The translations under genes and the position numbers were made by a program. A stretch of 34,795 bases of DNA from Enterococcus ureilyticus (GTDB lineage Bacteria; Bacillota; Bacilli; Lactobacillales; Enterococcaceae), in contig NZ_MIKC01000015.1 of the NCBI RefSeq assembly GCF_001730315.1, positions 1 to 34,795 on the forward strand. The letters run 5' to 3'. Position 1 is the first letter of the stretch; every line of letters begins with the position of its first letter. The notes beneath the pieces are model-generated. The model was given only the letters and a program-made list of their open reading frames with translations, was not told the origin of the DNA and ran no database searches. Below, piece after piece: positions 1 through 7,380 of the stretch.

Positions 1-94
1 ATACACCTGTTCCCATGCCGAACACAGAAGTTAAGCTTCTTAGCGCCGATTGTAGTGAAGGGTTTCCCTTTGTGAGAGTAGGACGTCGCCACGC
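1..94 (+). rRNA. rrf: 5S ribosomal RNA, 3' part
   Basis: The window opens inside a 5S rRNA. The stretch carries the highly conserved segment CCCATGCCGAACACAGAAG and ends with the usual GACGTCGCCACGC closing strand, which would pair with the missing 5' end. About 20 bases of the 5' side lie outside the window. It is the last gene of an rRNA operon and is followed after 7 bases by a tRNA, a common arrangement in Enterococcus. Confidence 0.95.
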
Positions 95-101
95 TAATTA
101 T

Positions 102-175
102 TCCGGCATAGCTCAGTTGGTAGTAGCGCATGACTGTTAATCATGATGTCGTAGGTTCGAGTCCTACTGCCGGAG
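102..175 (+). tRNA. tRNA-Asn (anticodon GUU)
   Basis: A full cloverleaf can be folded. The acceptor stem is TCCGGCA (102-108) with TGCCGGA (168-174) and discriminator G at 175. The anticodon stem is CATGA (129-133) with TCATG (141-145), around the loop CTGTTAA, with GTT at 136-138. The T arm carries GGTTCGAGTCC. The 3' CCA is not encoded. It sits directly behind the 5S gene and before a terminator, so it is probably processed from the rRNA operon transcript. Confidence 0.97.
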
Positions 176-177
176 TA

Positions 178-213
178 AAAGAACGAAGACTGAATAAGTT
201 TTCGTTCTTTTTT
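178..213 (+). terminator. Rho-independent terminator of the rRNA-tRNA operon
   Basis: A 13-bp stem, AAAGAACGAAGAC with GTTTTCGTTCTTT (one G-T pair), is followed by a T run. It lies immediately after tRNA-Asn. Confidence 0.9.
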
Positions 214-360
214 GTTTTATAGTAAAATAAATTTTATTATTTGATAGAATTAATAATAAATGGAATTATGAGATAGTAAAGTTGCTTACTTTTATCTAAC
301 AGTTTTGTCATATGAAGCATCTATTTTATGGAATAATGGCTTTCCTACGCTGTTTTTTGA

Positions 361-429
361 TATAATAAATGTAAGCTGAGTGAACTAAGACCTTAGAATG
401 AGTAAGGTCTCTTTAACCTATGGTATAAT
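361..429 (+). promoter_or_regulatory. Promoter region and hairpin upstream of bgsA
   Basis: Two TATAAT -10 candidates are visible (361-366 and 424-429), neither with a clear -35. Between them is a perfect 8-bp hairpin, AGACCTTA (388-395) with TAAGGTCT (403-410). It could be a leader hairpin or an operator for the glycolipid operon. Bases 214-360 hold nothing else I can identify. Confidence 0.45.
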
Positions 430-455
430 AACTTAAATAAGTTAGGAGTGGCAAC

Positions 456-1502
456 GTGAAGGTTTTATTATATTTTGAAGGTGAAAAAATATTAGCGAAG
501 TCTGGAATAGGACGCGCGTTAGACCATCAGAAGCGGGCACTCTCTGAAGTTGGGATAGAGTATACATTAGACGCTGATTGTACAGATTATGATATTTTAC
601 ATATTAATACTTATGGAATCAACAGCCATAACATGGTAAATAAAGCTAAAAAATTAGGTAAGAAAGTTATTTATCATGCCCATTCAACCGAAGAAGATTT
701 TAGAAATTCATTTATTGGTTCCAATCAAATTTCTCCTTTAGTTAAAAAATACTTAGTGAGCTTATATTCTAAAGCAGATTATTTGATTACACCTACACCG
801 TATTCAAAGGACTTATTAAAAGGTTATGGCATAACTGTTCCGATTGTTTCAATTTCTAATGGAATCGATTTGAAACGATTTGAGCGCTCAGAAGAAAAAG
901 AATCAAAATTTAGAGAGTACTTTAAGATTGAAAAGGAACAAAAAGTAATTATTTGTGTAGGTTTATATTTTGAAAGAAAAGGCATTATTGATTTTGTTGC
1001 ATTAGCTAGAAAATTTCCTAATTACCGATTTATCTGGTTTGGGCACACGCCTATGTACTCAATACCTAAAAACATTCGCACGATCGTAAAAGAAGAACAT
1101 CCTGAAAACGTAGAGTTCCCAGGTTATATCAAGGGTGATATTATTGAAGGAGCTTATTCCGCAGCTGATTTATTTTTCTTCCCCTCTTATGAGGAAACAG
1201 AAGGAATCGTTATATTAGAGGCGCTAGCAAGTAAACAGCAGGTTCTAGTAAGAGATATCCCAGTATATAAAGGCTGGCTTGAAAATAAAGTAAACTGTTA
1301 TATGGGGCATTCTAATGAAGAATTTACTTATTTGATTAAAGCACTTGTTAATGATGAAATTCCAAATACCTGTCAAGCAGGTTACAATGTTGCACAGGAA
1401 AAAAGTATTGAACGAATTGGTCATGAGCTAAAAAAAGTTTATGAAAAAGTTCTAAGTATTGATATAGTAGAACAAAAAGAACAAATGCAACAAAAGAATT
1501 AG
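456..1502 (+). CDS. bgsA: Glycosyltransferase family 4, likely diglucosyl-diacylglycerol synthase (BgsA-like)
   Basis: A 348-residue GT-B fold glycosyltransferase with no signal peptide. It has an EX7E motif at about residues 247-255 (EETEGIVILE) and a C-terminal donor-binding half beginning near VIICVGLYFERKG. The GTG start is chosen because AGGAGTG lies 6 bases upstream. In E. faecalis the first gene of an adjacent glycosyltransferase pair, bgsA, adds the second glucose to monoglucosyl-diacylglycerol to give the glycolipid that anchors lipoteichoic acid. The same pairing and order is seen here, with the next gene 21 bases downstream. The family is certain from sequence; the exact acceptor is inferred from context. 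It acts at the inner face of the membrane. Confidence 0.8.
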   Translation: MKVLLYFEGEKILAKSGIGRALDHQKRALSEVGIEYTLDADCTDYDILHINTYGINSHNMVNKAKKLGKKVIYHAHSTEEDFRNSFIGSNQISPLVKKYLVSLYSKADYLITPTPYSKDLLKGYGITVPIVSISNGIDLKRFERSEEKESKFREYFKIEKEQKVIICVGLYFERKGIIDFVALARKFPNYRFIWFGHTPMYSIPKNIRTIVKEEHPENVEFPGYIKGDIIEGAYSAADLFFFPSYEETEGIVILEALASKQQVLVRDIPVYKGWLENKVNCYMGHSNEEFTYLIKALVNDEIPNTCQAGYNVAQEKSIERIGHELKKVYEKVLSIDIVEQKEQMQQKN

Positions 1503-1523
1503 AAATTAATGGAGGGGAACAAG

Positions 1524-2747
1524 GTGAAATTTGGTTTCTTTACAGATACATATTTTCCCCAAGTTAGTGGGGTTGCAACATCTATTAAAACACTTAAAGA
1601 AGAATTAGAACAAAAGGGACACGAAGTTTATATTTTTACGACGACAGATCCTAATGCAAAAGAATTTGAGGAAGATGTCATTCGAATGCCTAGTGTTCCT
1701 TTTGTTTCATTCAAAGATCGCAGGATTGTTGTAAGAGGTATGTGGTACGCCTATTTGATTGCTAAAGAGTTGGATTTAGACTTAATTCATACTCATACTG
1801 AGTTTGGGGCTGGATTATTAGGTAAGATGGTCGGTAAAAAACTTAAAATTCCTGTTATTCATACGTACCATACGATGTATGAAGATTATTTACACTATAT
1901 TGCAAATGGAAAAGTTGTACGTCCTACACATGTTAAATATTTTTCTCGTTTTTTTGCAAATCATACAACGGGAGTAGTTTGTCCAAGTGAAAGAGTAATT
2001 GATAAGTTAAAAGAATATGGTGTGACATCACCAATGAGGATCATTCCGACCGGTATTGATATCCAAAAATTTGAAAGACCCGATATTACAATCCAAATGA
2101 AAAAAGCGCTTCGTAAAGAATTAGGATTAACAGACGATAGTTTGATGTTATTATCTTTGAGTCGCATTTCATACGAAAAAAATATTCAAGCAATTGTAAC
2201 AGGATTACCAACTATTTTTGAACGCTTTCCAAATGCTCGCTTTGTGATTGTAGGAGATGGTCCTTACGTAGGTAAGCTTCGCTGTTTGGGTGAAGAATTA
2301 GGTATAGGAGATAAGATTCAATTTATTGGTGAGGTACCGAATGATCAAGTAGCCATTTACTATAAGGCTGCAGATTATTTCGTTAGTGCTTCGACCTCAG
2401 AAACGCAAGGCTTGACTTATACTGAAGCAATGGCTTCAGGTGTTCCATGTATTGTTGAAGGAAATGCATATTTGAATAATTTATTTGATCATGAAAGTTT
2501 GGGAAGAACGTTTAAAACCGATGCTGATTTTGCTTCAACCTTCATAGAGTATGTTGAGGCGGAAATCCCATCGAATGAAGCTATTTTAAAAGAAAAGCTT
2601 TATGAGATATCTGCAACTCATTTTGGTAATGTGATGGTTGAATTTTATGAAGACATGATCAAATACTACGACCAACGTACTTTGGAAAAAGATACTGCGG
2701 CTTCTATTGAACGGATCAAAGTGAAATTTACCTCATTAAGAAAATAA
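1524..2747 (+). CDS. bgsB: Glycosyltransferase family 4, likely monoglucosyl-diacylglycerol synthase (BgsB-like)
   Basis: A 407-residue family 4 glycosyltransferase. The N-terminus FFTDTYFPQVSGVATSIKTL is typical of the 1,2-diacylglycerol 3-glucosyltransferase group, and an EX7E motif lies at about 293-301 (ETQGLTYTE). An ATG at 1509 is in frame, but GGAGGGG (1511-1517) is well placed for GTG at 1524, so I chose the latter. BgsB of E. faecalis puts the first glucose on diacylglycerol and supplies the substrate for BgsA. The gene is co-directional with and close to the BgsA-like gene and is followed at once by a strong terminator, so the two form a short operon. Function is by family and context. 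Confidence 0.82.
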   Translation: MKFGFFTDTYFPQVSGVATSIKTLKEELEQKGHEVYIFTTTDPNAKEFEEDVIRMPSVPFVSFKDRRIVVRGMWYAYLIAKELDLDLIHTHTEFGAGLLGKMVGKKLKIPVIHTYHTMYEDYLHYIANGKVVRPTHVKYFSRFFANHTTGVVCPSERVIDKLKEYGVTSPMRIIPTGIDIQKFERPDITIQMKKALRKELGLTDDSLMLLSLSRISYEKNIQAIVTGLPTIFERFPNARFVIVGDGPYVGKLRCLGEELGIGDKIQFIGEVPNDQVAIYYKAADYFVSASTSETQGLTYTEAMASGVPCIVEGNAYLNNLFDHESLGRTFKTDADFASTFIEYVEAEIPSNEAILKEKLYEISATHFGNVMVEFYEDMIKYYDQRTLEKDTAASIERIKVKFTSLRK

Positions 2748-2752
2748 ATGTT

Positions 2753-2798
2753 AAAACTTCTTATCTTAGTTTATACTAAGATAAGAAGTTTTTATTAT
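2753..2798 (+). terminator. Perfect 18-bp terminator of the bgsAB operon
   Basis: The arms at 2753-2770 and 2775-2792 are perfectly complementary around a TTAT loop and are followed by T-rich sequence. It lies 5 bases after bgsB. The AT-rich stem may also work on the other strand. Confidence 0.88.
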
Positions 2799-2819
2799 AC
2801 TAAGAGGAGGAGTATCATT

Positions 2820-3710
2820 ATGCCGCAAATTGGATTCATTGGAACAGGTGTCATGGGTGCTGCAATCGTTAGAAATATGATGAGGCAAGGACTAGAGGTA
2901 AATGTCTATAATCGAACCAAGAGTAAAACAGATGAATTAGTAAAAGCTGGCGCTCTTTGGAAAGATACACCGGCAGCAATTACCGCAAGTAGTGATATCA
3001 TTTTTACAATGGTGGGGTTTCCAAAAGAGGTCGAAGCAATTTATTTTGAAGCAAATGGTATTTTCTCAGTGAATATTACAGATAAGATAATTGTTGACTT
3101 AACTACAAGTACGCCAACATTAGCTGAGAAAATAGCATTAAAGGCTAGTGAATTGGGTGGTATAGCGTTAGATGCACCCGTATCTGGAGGAGATTTAGGA
3201 GCTAAAAATGGTACATTGACGATCATGGTTGGTGGCGATCAGACAGCCTATGAGCAAGTGTTACCTATTTTTAAAACATTTGGAAAAACGTTTGCTTTAC
3301 ATGGTGCTTCTGGTAAAGGACAGCATACTAAAATGGCGAATCAAATTATGATTGCTGGTACCATGACTGGTATGACAGAAATGATGGTTTATGCTAACAA
3401 AGCTGGCTTAAATCTGGATAAGGTAATTGAAACTTTGTCGGGAGGAAGCGCAGCAAATTGGTCATTGAGTAATTATAGTCCGAGAATATTAAAAGAAGAT
3501 TATTCTCCTGGCTTTTTTGTAAAACATTTTATAAAAGATTTAAAAATTGCCTTAGATGAAGCTGAGAAAATGGATCTTGAATTACCAGCGACTCGATTGG
3601 CAACAGAACTCTATGAAAAGCTTGCGAATGAAGGCTTTGAGAACGATGGGACGCAGGCTTTGATCAAGCTTTGGTGGGGGGATGGAAAGCAGCCTGTAGT
3701 CAAAAATTAA
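2820..3710 (+). CDS. NAD(P)-dependent beta-hydroxyacid dehydrogenase (3-hydroxyisobutyrate dehydrogenase family)
   Basis: A 296-residue oxidoreductase. It begins with a Rossmann glycine motif, GFIGTGVMG (residues 5-13). It has the family substrate-binding stretch DAPVSGGDLGAKNGTLTIMVGG and the catalytic-lysine region GKGQHTKMANQ. A longer reading from 2748 would run through the preceding terminator; the ATG at 2820 has AGAGGAGGAG just upstream and gives the normal family N-terminus. The family includes 3-hydroxyisobutyrate, tartronate semialdehyde and succinic-semialdehyde/glyoxylate reductases. The substrate cannot be read from sequence, and the neighbours do not decide it. Cytoplasmic. It appears to be transcribed on its own. 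Confidence 0.88.
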   Translation: MPQIGFIGTGVMGAAIVRNMMRQGLEVNVYNRTKSKTDELVKAGALWKDTPAAITASSDIIFTMVGFPKEVEAIYFEANGIFSVNITDKIIVDLTTSTPTLAEKIALKASELGGIALDAPVSGGDLGAKNGTLTIMVGGDQTAYEQVLPIFKTFGKTFALHGASGKGQHTKMANQIMIAGTMTGMTEMMVYANKAGLNLDKVIETLSGGSAANWSLSNYSPRILKEDYSPGFFVKHFIKDLKIALDEAEKMDLELPATRLATELYEKLANEGFENDGTQALIKLWWGDGKQPVVKN

Positions 3711-3810
3711 AGAACAGCAAAAAAATTAAAAAAAATGACGAAATATCATGCAAGAACGACAATGTTTTGATACAATGGTACAGAACTAGTTTTTAAAGGG
3801 AGGCCCATTT

Positions 3811-4041
3811 ATGAAACATTCACAACTTGTGGCGATTATCAAGCGACTTGAAGCGATGACTGAAGCTACAGATAACGAAATTCAAGTTCGTCGTTTTGAA
3901 CGTGAGGGTGCAGAAAAATGCATCGTAAACTATGATAAATCAACTGAAACGTTTGAATTAACTGAAACAGATTCTCAACAAAGTTATCAATTTGATAATA
4001 TTGATATTGTTGCGATGGAAATTTATGATTTAATTCAATAA
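3811..4041 (+). CDS. ykuJ: YkuJ-like small protein (DUF1797)
   Basis: A 76-residue acidic protein that resembles Bacillus YkuJ in length and in the ending FDNIDIVAMEIYDLIQ. The start has a good GGGAGG ribosome site. A TACAAT -10 candidate lies at 3771-3776 without a convincing -35. The gene stands alone, between the dehydrogenase and a strong terminator. The family is conserved in Firmicutes; I know of no established biochemical role and none can be read here. Confidence 0.85.
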   Translation: MKHSQLVAIIKRLEAMTEATDNEIQVRRFEREGAEKCIVNYDKSTETFELTETDSQQSYQFDNIDIVAMEIYDLIQ

Positions 4042-4088
4042 TTAGCAAATTTCAGTCTGTATTTAACAAAAATTAATGACAATAATCA

Positions 4089-4131
4089 AAAATCCTGTGG
4101 CGTACAATTTTGTGCGCCACAGGATTTTTTT
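4089..4131 (+). terminator. Strong rho-independent terminator after ykuJ
   Basis: A long stem, AAAATCCTGTGGCGTACAA with its complement (one G-T pair), is followed by seven T's. It isolates ykuJ from the fatty-acid cluster. Confidence 0.92.
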
Positions 4132-4301
4132 CTTATATCACCCAGAGTTCGATCAAACTTAATTGTGTCTGATTACTATATTCAATACTATTTCAGTAAT
4201 ATGGCAAGAATGGTTCCCAATTCTCATGAATAAAAGTAATTTTTGTAACAAGAGTGTCTAGTGTTACCAGCTATAAATTCATGAGTTTAGAGTTTCTTAA
4301 A

Positions 4302-4331
4302 TTGCAAATATTTTGATAGTCAAACTAAAAT
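4302..4331 (+). promoter_or_regulatory. Possible upstream FabT-type operator and promoter
   Basis: TTTGATAGTCAAA (4312-4324) is a TTTGA-N3-TCAAA palindrome like the two boxes at the fabT promoter. It lies between TTGCAA (4302-4307) and TAAAAT (4326-4331), 18 bp apart, so it could cover a second promoter about 165 bp upstream of the main one. The rest of the 4132-4460 gap holds only a 9-bp inverted repeat, CTCATGAAT (4223-4231) with ATTCATGAG (4277-4285), and no gene I can support. Confidence 0.5.
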
Positions 4332-4443
4332 AGATGATAACCAATTCAGTCCAATCTATTAAGTGTTTTTGAAAGGTTGTTTTTTTTTAAGAGTAAGAGA
4401 ATGTATTTATGGATTAAGAAAAATTAAAAATTTAATATTTTAC

Positions 4444-4500
4444 TTGCAATATTTTTTCATATGCGATATAGTTTGAACATCAAATGATTTGATAATCAAA
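4444..4500 (+). promoter_or_regulatory. fabT promoter with two FabT-type operators
   Basis: TTGCAA (4444-4449), a 17-bp spacer and TATAGT (4467-4472) form a good sigma-A promoter. Two palindromes follow: TTTGAACATCAAA (4472-4484) and TTTGATAATCAAA (4488-4500). Their facing halves also form a third overlapping palindrome, TCAAATGATTTGA (4480-4492). FabT of streptococci and enterococci binds sites of the TTTGATTATCAAA type, so autorepression of the operon is expected. Confidence 0.8.
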
Positions 4501-4521
4501 GTATATGGATGGTGCACACAC

Positions 4522-4962
4522 ATGGAACCTAATTTAGAAACAGTCAATGATTATCTTGTCAGTGTCTTTAATGATATTTTGACGATCGAAGAATCTGAAT
4601 TGAAAAAATCACAATTCAACGACTTGTCCATTACTGAGATGCATACAATAGAGGCAATCGGAATGTATAAGAAGAAAACTTCTTCTGAAGTCGCTAAAGA
4701 GTTATCGATCACTGTAGGAACTCTGACCGTAGCAATCAATAATCTAGTAAAAAAAGGATATGTTGAGCGCATACGAAGTGAAGATGATCGTCGGGTAGTT
4801 AAGTTAGGTTTGACTAAAAAAGGGAAATTACTTTTTCGCGTCCATCAGCACTTCCATAAAGAAATGGTTAGACGGATTTTAAATGGAATGGATAAAGCAG
4901 AAGAAAAAGCTTTATTGAAAGCATTGAAGAATCTTCACGACTTCTTAAAGGAATACAAATAA
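4522..4962 (+). CDS. fabT: MarR-family fatty-acid synthesis repressor FabT
   Basis: A 146-residue MarR-type winged-helix regulator. The DNA-binding region at about residues 30-100 includes TSSEVAKELSITVGTLTVAINNLVKKGYVERI and the wing SEDDRRVVKLGLT. A reading from the TTG at 4489 would start inside the operator palindrome, so the ATG at 4522 is preferred, with a weak GGATGG ribosome site. In Streptococcus and Enterococcus, FabT represses FASII genes, with acyl-ACP as corepressor made from exogenous fatty acids. The gene is first in the cluster and has its presumed target sites directly upstream, so autoregulation is likely. Three bases separate its stop codon from the ribosome-site region of fabH. 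Confidence 0.93.
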   Translation: MEPNLETVNDYLVSVFNDILTIEESELKKSQFNDLSITEMHTIEAIGMYKKKTSSEVAKELSITVGTLTVAINNLVKKGYVERIRSEDDRRVVKLGLTKKGKLLFRVHQHFHKEMVRRILNGMDKAEEKALLKALKNLHDFLKEYK

Positions 4963-4976
4963 AAGTGAGGAACAAG

Positions 4977-5936
4977 ATGAACCAATATGCAAAAATAACT
5001 TGTACGAGCCGATATGTTCCTGAAAATCCCGTATCAAATCATCAACTTTCAACGATGATGGATACATCAGATGAATGGATATCTAGCCGGACTGGAATAA
5101 AGTCGAGAAATATAGTTACTGACGAAAATACGTCAGACTTGTGCATTGAAGTGGCCAATAAATTATTAGAAAAATCTGGTAAGTCAGCTGCTGATTTAGA
5201 TTTTATTCTAGTAGCAACGATGACTCCAGACTATGGGACACCTTCTGTCGCTTGTCAAGTTCAAGGTAGCATCTCTGCAACACAAGCTTTTGCCTTTGAT
5301 ATCAGTGCTGCTTGTAGTGGTTTTGTTTATGCTTTGAGCATGGGTGAAAAATTGATCCGTACAGGAAAAAAATTAGGTATGGTCATTGGTGGAGAAACTT
5401 TATCTAAAGTACTTGATTGGAATGATCGTAGTACAGCTGTTTTGTTTGGTGATGGAGCAGCCGGAGTTTTACTAGAAGCAAGTACTGAAGAACATTTTCT
5501 AAATGAAAAGCTACAAGCTGATGGTCAGCGTGCAAACTCGCTTACTTCTGGTTACTTAAAAAATAAGAGCCCTTTTTATACGGGAAGTAGTGAGACTAGT
5601 GTACATCTACAAATGACTGGTAGAGATATTTATGATTTTTCCTTGAGTGATGTGACGAATAATATTCGAGAAATCATAGAAGAAGACGTTGATTTTTTAT
5701 TACTGCATCAAGCAAATAAGCGAATCATTGAAAAAATATCGAAAAAACTAAAAGTCCCAAGAGAAAAATTTTTAACAAATATGGAGTATAATGGAAACAC
5801 TTCTGCGGCAAGCATCCCTTTATTACTGGATGAATCAGTAGAAAGCGGAGTGCTTCAACTAGGCTCTAAACAAAAAATTGTGTTAACAGGCTACGGCGGC
5901 GGTTTAACGTGGGGTTCGATCCTCTTAACGCTGTGA
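4977..5936 (+). CDS. fabH: 3-oxoacyl-ACP synthase III (KASIII)
   Basis: A 319-residue condensing enzyme that starts fatty-acid synthesis by joining acetyl-CoA (or a branched primer) to malonyl-ACP. The active-site cysteine is in DISAACSGF (Cys113), the histidine in LLLHQANKRI, and the asparagine in EYNGNTSAAS. This is the expected Cys-His-Asn triad. GTG at 4965 is in frame, but GTGAGGA there is the ribosome site for ATG at 4977. It lies between fabT and acpP, as in related cocci. Confidence 0.96.
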   Translation: MNQYAKITCTSRYVPENPVSNHQLSTMMDTSDEWISSRTGIKSRNIVTDENTSDLCIEVANKLLEKSGKSAADLDFILVATMTPDYGTPSVACQVQGSISATQAFAFDISAACSGFVYALSMGEKLIRTGKKLGMVIGGETLSKVLDWNDRSTAVLFGDGAAGVLLEASTEEHFLNEKLQADGQRANSLTSGYLKNKSPFYTGSSETSVHLQMTGRDIYDFSLSDVTNNIREIIEEDVDFLLLHQANKRIIEKISKKLKVPREKFLTNMEYNGNTSAASIPLLLDESVESGVLQLGSKQKIVLTGYGGGLTWGSILLTL

Positions 5937-5986
5937 GAACTGTGACTATATAAACTAAAAAAGAAAATTATTGGAGGAATATACAC

Positions 5987-6214
5987 ATGGTATTCGAAAA
6001 AATTCAAGCAATTATTGTAGAAGAATTAGGTAAAGAGCCTGAGGAAGTAAAATTAACAACCAACATTCAAGAAGAATTGGACGCGGATAGCTTAGACTTA
6101 TTCCAAATCATCAATGAAATCGAAGATGCTTTTGACATAAAAATCGAGTCTGAAGATGGTATTACGACTGTTCAAGATTTAGTAACATATGTAGAAAAAC
6201 AAAAAGCAGAATAA
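5987..6214 (+). CDS. acpP: Acyl carrier protein
   Basis: A 75-residue acidic helical protein. The phosphopantetheine attachment site DADSLD has Ser35. It carries acyl chains between the FASII enzymes encoded around it. A TTGGAGGAA ribosome site is well placed. The gene is followed by two hairpin terminators before fabK, which would let acpP mRNA exceed that of the downstream genes. Enterococci often have a second ACP gene next to plsX; this one is the FASII-cluster copy (called acpA in some E. faecalis work). Confidence 0.96.
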   Translation: MVFEKIQAIIVEELGKEPEEVKLTTNIQEELDADSLDLFQIINEIEDAFDIKIESEDGITTVQDLVTYVEKQKAE

Positions 6215-6247
6215 TCAAAGCGATTAGGTAAATTAAAAGTTGGATGA

Positions 6248-6296
6248 GCAAGGCTCTGTGCGATTCTCAACAATTGCTACAGAGTCTAGCTTTTTT
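6248..6296 (+). terminator. Terminator 1 between acpP and fabK
   Basis: An imperfect stem pairs 6248-6265 with 6272-6290 and has GGCTCTGT/ACAGAGTC as its core. Six T's follow. Confidence 0.75.
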
Positions 6297-6317
6297 CACA
6301 CCGTTCGTTGGAATTCG

Positions 6318-6362
6318 AAAGGCTGGTACTAAACTTATAGAGTTTTGTTCCAGCTCTTTTTT
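6318..6362 (+). terminator. Terminator 2 between acpP and fabK
   Basis: GGCTGGTACTAAACT (6321-6335) pairs with AGTTTTGTTCCAGCT (6341-6355) with two mismatches. Six T's follow at 6357-6362. It is a second hairpin 22 bases after the first. A TATAGT lies at 6375-6380, but no matching -35 is seen for a fabK promoter. Confidence 0.75.
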
Positions 6363-6396
6363 GATTAATTATTCTATAGTTTGAAGGATGTCATTT

Positions 6397-7356
6397 ATGC
6401 AATCGAAGATATGTGCGTTATTAGGAATTAAATACCCTATTATTCAAGGGGGAATGGCTTGGATTGCAGATGCTTCTTTAGCTGGAGCTGTATCCGAAGC
6501 AGGTGGTCTTGGAATCATCGCAGGCGGCAATGCGCCAAGAGAAGTGGTGCAAGCTGAAATTAGAAAAATCAAAAAAATTACTGATAAACCATTTGGGGTC
6601 AATATTATGCTGCTTTCACCCTTTGCACAAGATATCGTAGATTTAGTTTGTGAAGAAAATGTCCCAGTTGTTACAACTGGAGCTGGAAATCCCAGCAAAT
6701 ATATGGCGCGTTTTAAAGAACATAAGATTAAAGTAATTCCAGTTGTTCCTTCTGTTGCACTTGGCGCTCGTATGGAAAAGATCGGAGCAGACGCAGTAGT
6801 GGTTGAAGGAATGGAAGCTGGGGGACATATCGGTAAGTTAACGACGATGAGCATGGTACCTCAAGTTGTAGATGCACTAACGATCCCAGTCATCGCGGCT
6901 GGCGGTGTTGGTGATGGCCGTGGGATGGCTGCAGCATTGATGCTAGGAGCAGATGGCGTCCAAGTTGGGACCCGTTTTTTAATTGCAAAAGAATGTACTG
7001 TACATGAAAATTATAAAGCTAGAATTATCAAAGCAAGAGATGTTGATACAACGGTTACTTGTCAACATTTCGGTCATCCCGTCCGGACAATCAAAAATAA
7101 ATTGACTAGAGAGTACGATCAATTAGAGAAAAAAGAATTGAGAAGCGACACACCTGATCTTGAAAAATTTGAAAAGATGGGGCAAGGTGCTTTACGTAAA
7201 GCAGTTGTTGAAGGCGATATAGATTATGGCTCAATCATGGCTGGACAAATTGCCGGACTTATAAAAAAAGAAGAAACAGCTAAAGAAATCATTGAATCTT
7301 ATATGAATGAAACTAAAGAAATCATGGCTTCTAGATGTAGTCACTGGATAAAATAA
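6397..7356 (+). CDS. fabK: Enoyl-ACP reductase II (FMN-dependent)
   Basis: A 319-residue flavoprotein of the nitronate monooxygenase/FabK family that reduces trans-2-enoyl-ACP with NADH. Visible motifs are YPIIQGGMAW at the N-terminus, GGLGIIAGGN, TTGAGNP, MEAGGHIG with the family histidine, and the phosphate-binding stretch AAGGVGDGRG followed by GADGVQVGTRF. ATG at 6388 is in frame, but GAAGGAT overlaps it and is well spaced for ATG at 6397. FabK is the triclosan-insensitive alternative to FabI. Its position after acpP and before fabD is the standard streptococcal/enterococcal order. Confidence 0.95.
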   Translation: MQSKICALLGIKYPIIQGGMAWIADASLAGAVSEAGGLGIIAGGNAPREVVQAEIRKIKKITDKPFGVNIMLLSPFAQDIVDLVCEENVPVVTTGAGNPSKYMARFKEHKIKVIPVVPSVALGARMEKIGADAVVVEGMEAGGHIGKLTTMSMVPQVVDALTIPVIAAGGVGDGRGMAAALMLGADGVQVGTRFLIAKECTVHENYKARIIKARDVDTTVTCQHFGHPVRTIKNKLTREYDQLEKKELRSDTPDLEKFEKMGQGALRKAVVEGDIDYGSIMAGQIAGLIKKEETAKEIIESYMNETKEIMASRCSHWIK

Positions 7357-7380
7357 AAAATTTATTTATGAGGTAATGAA

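Noticed and set aside
2748-2819. Longer N-terminus for the dehydrogenase starting at 2748
   Set aside because: It would be translated through the bgsAB terminator stem and lacks a ribosome site; ATG 2820 has AGGAGG and the normal Rossmann start.
4141-4300. Small gene in the gap between ykuJ and fabT
   Set aside because: Stops occur in the frames I read and no ribosome site precedes a plausible start.
6361-6390. FabT box before fabK
   Set aside because: Only a lone TTTGA half-site near 6380 is seen; no TTTGA-N3-TCAAA palindrome.
6444-6854. 136-residue minus-strand frame opposite fabK
   Set aside because: Shadow of fabK; low-complexity composition typical of an antisense frame and no start signals.
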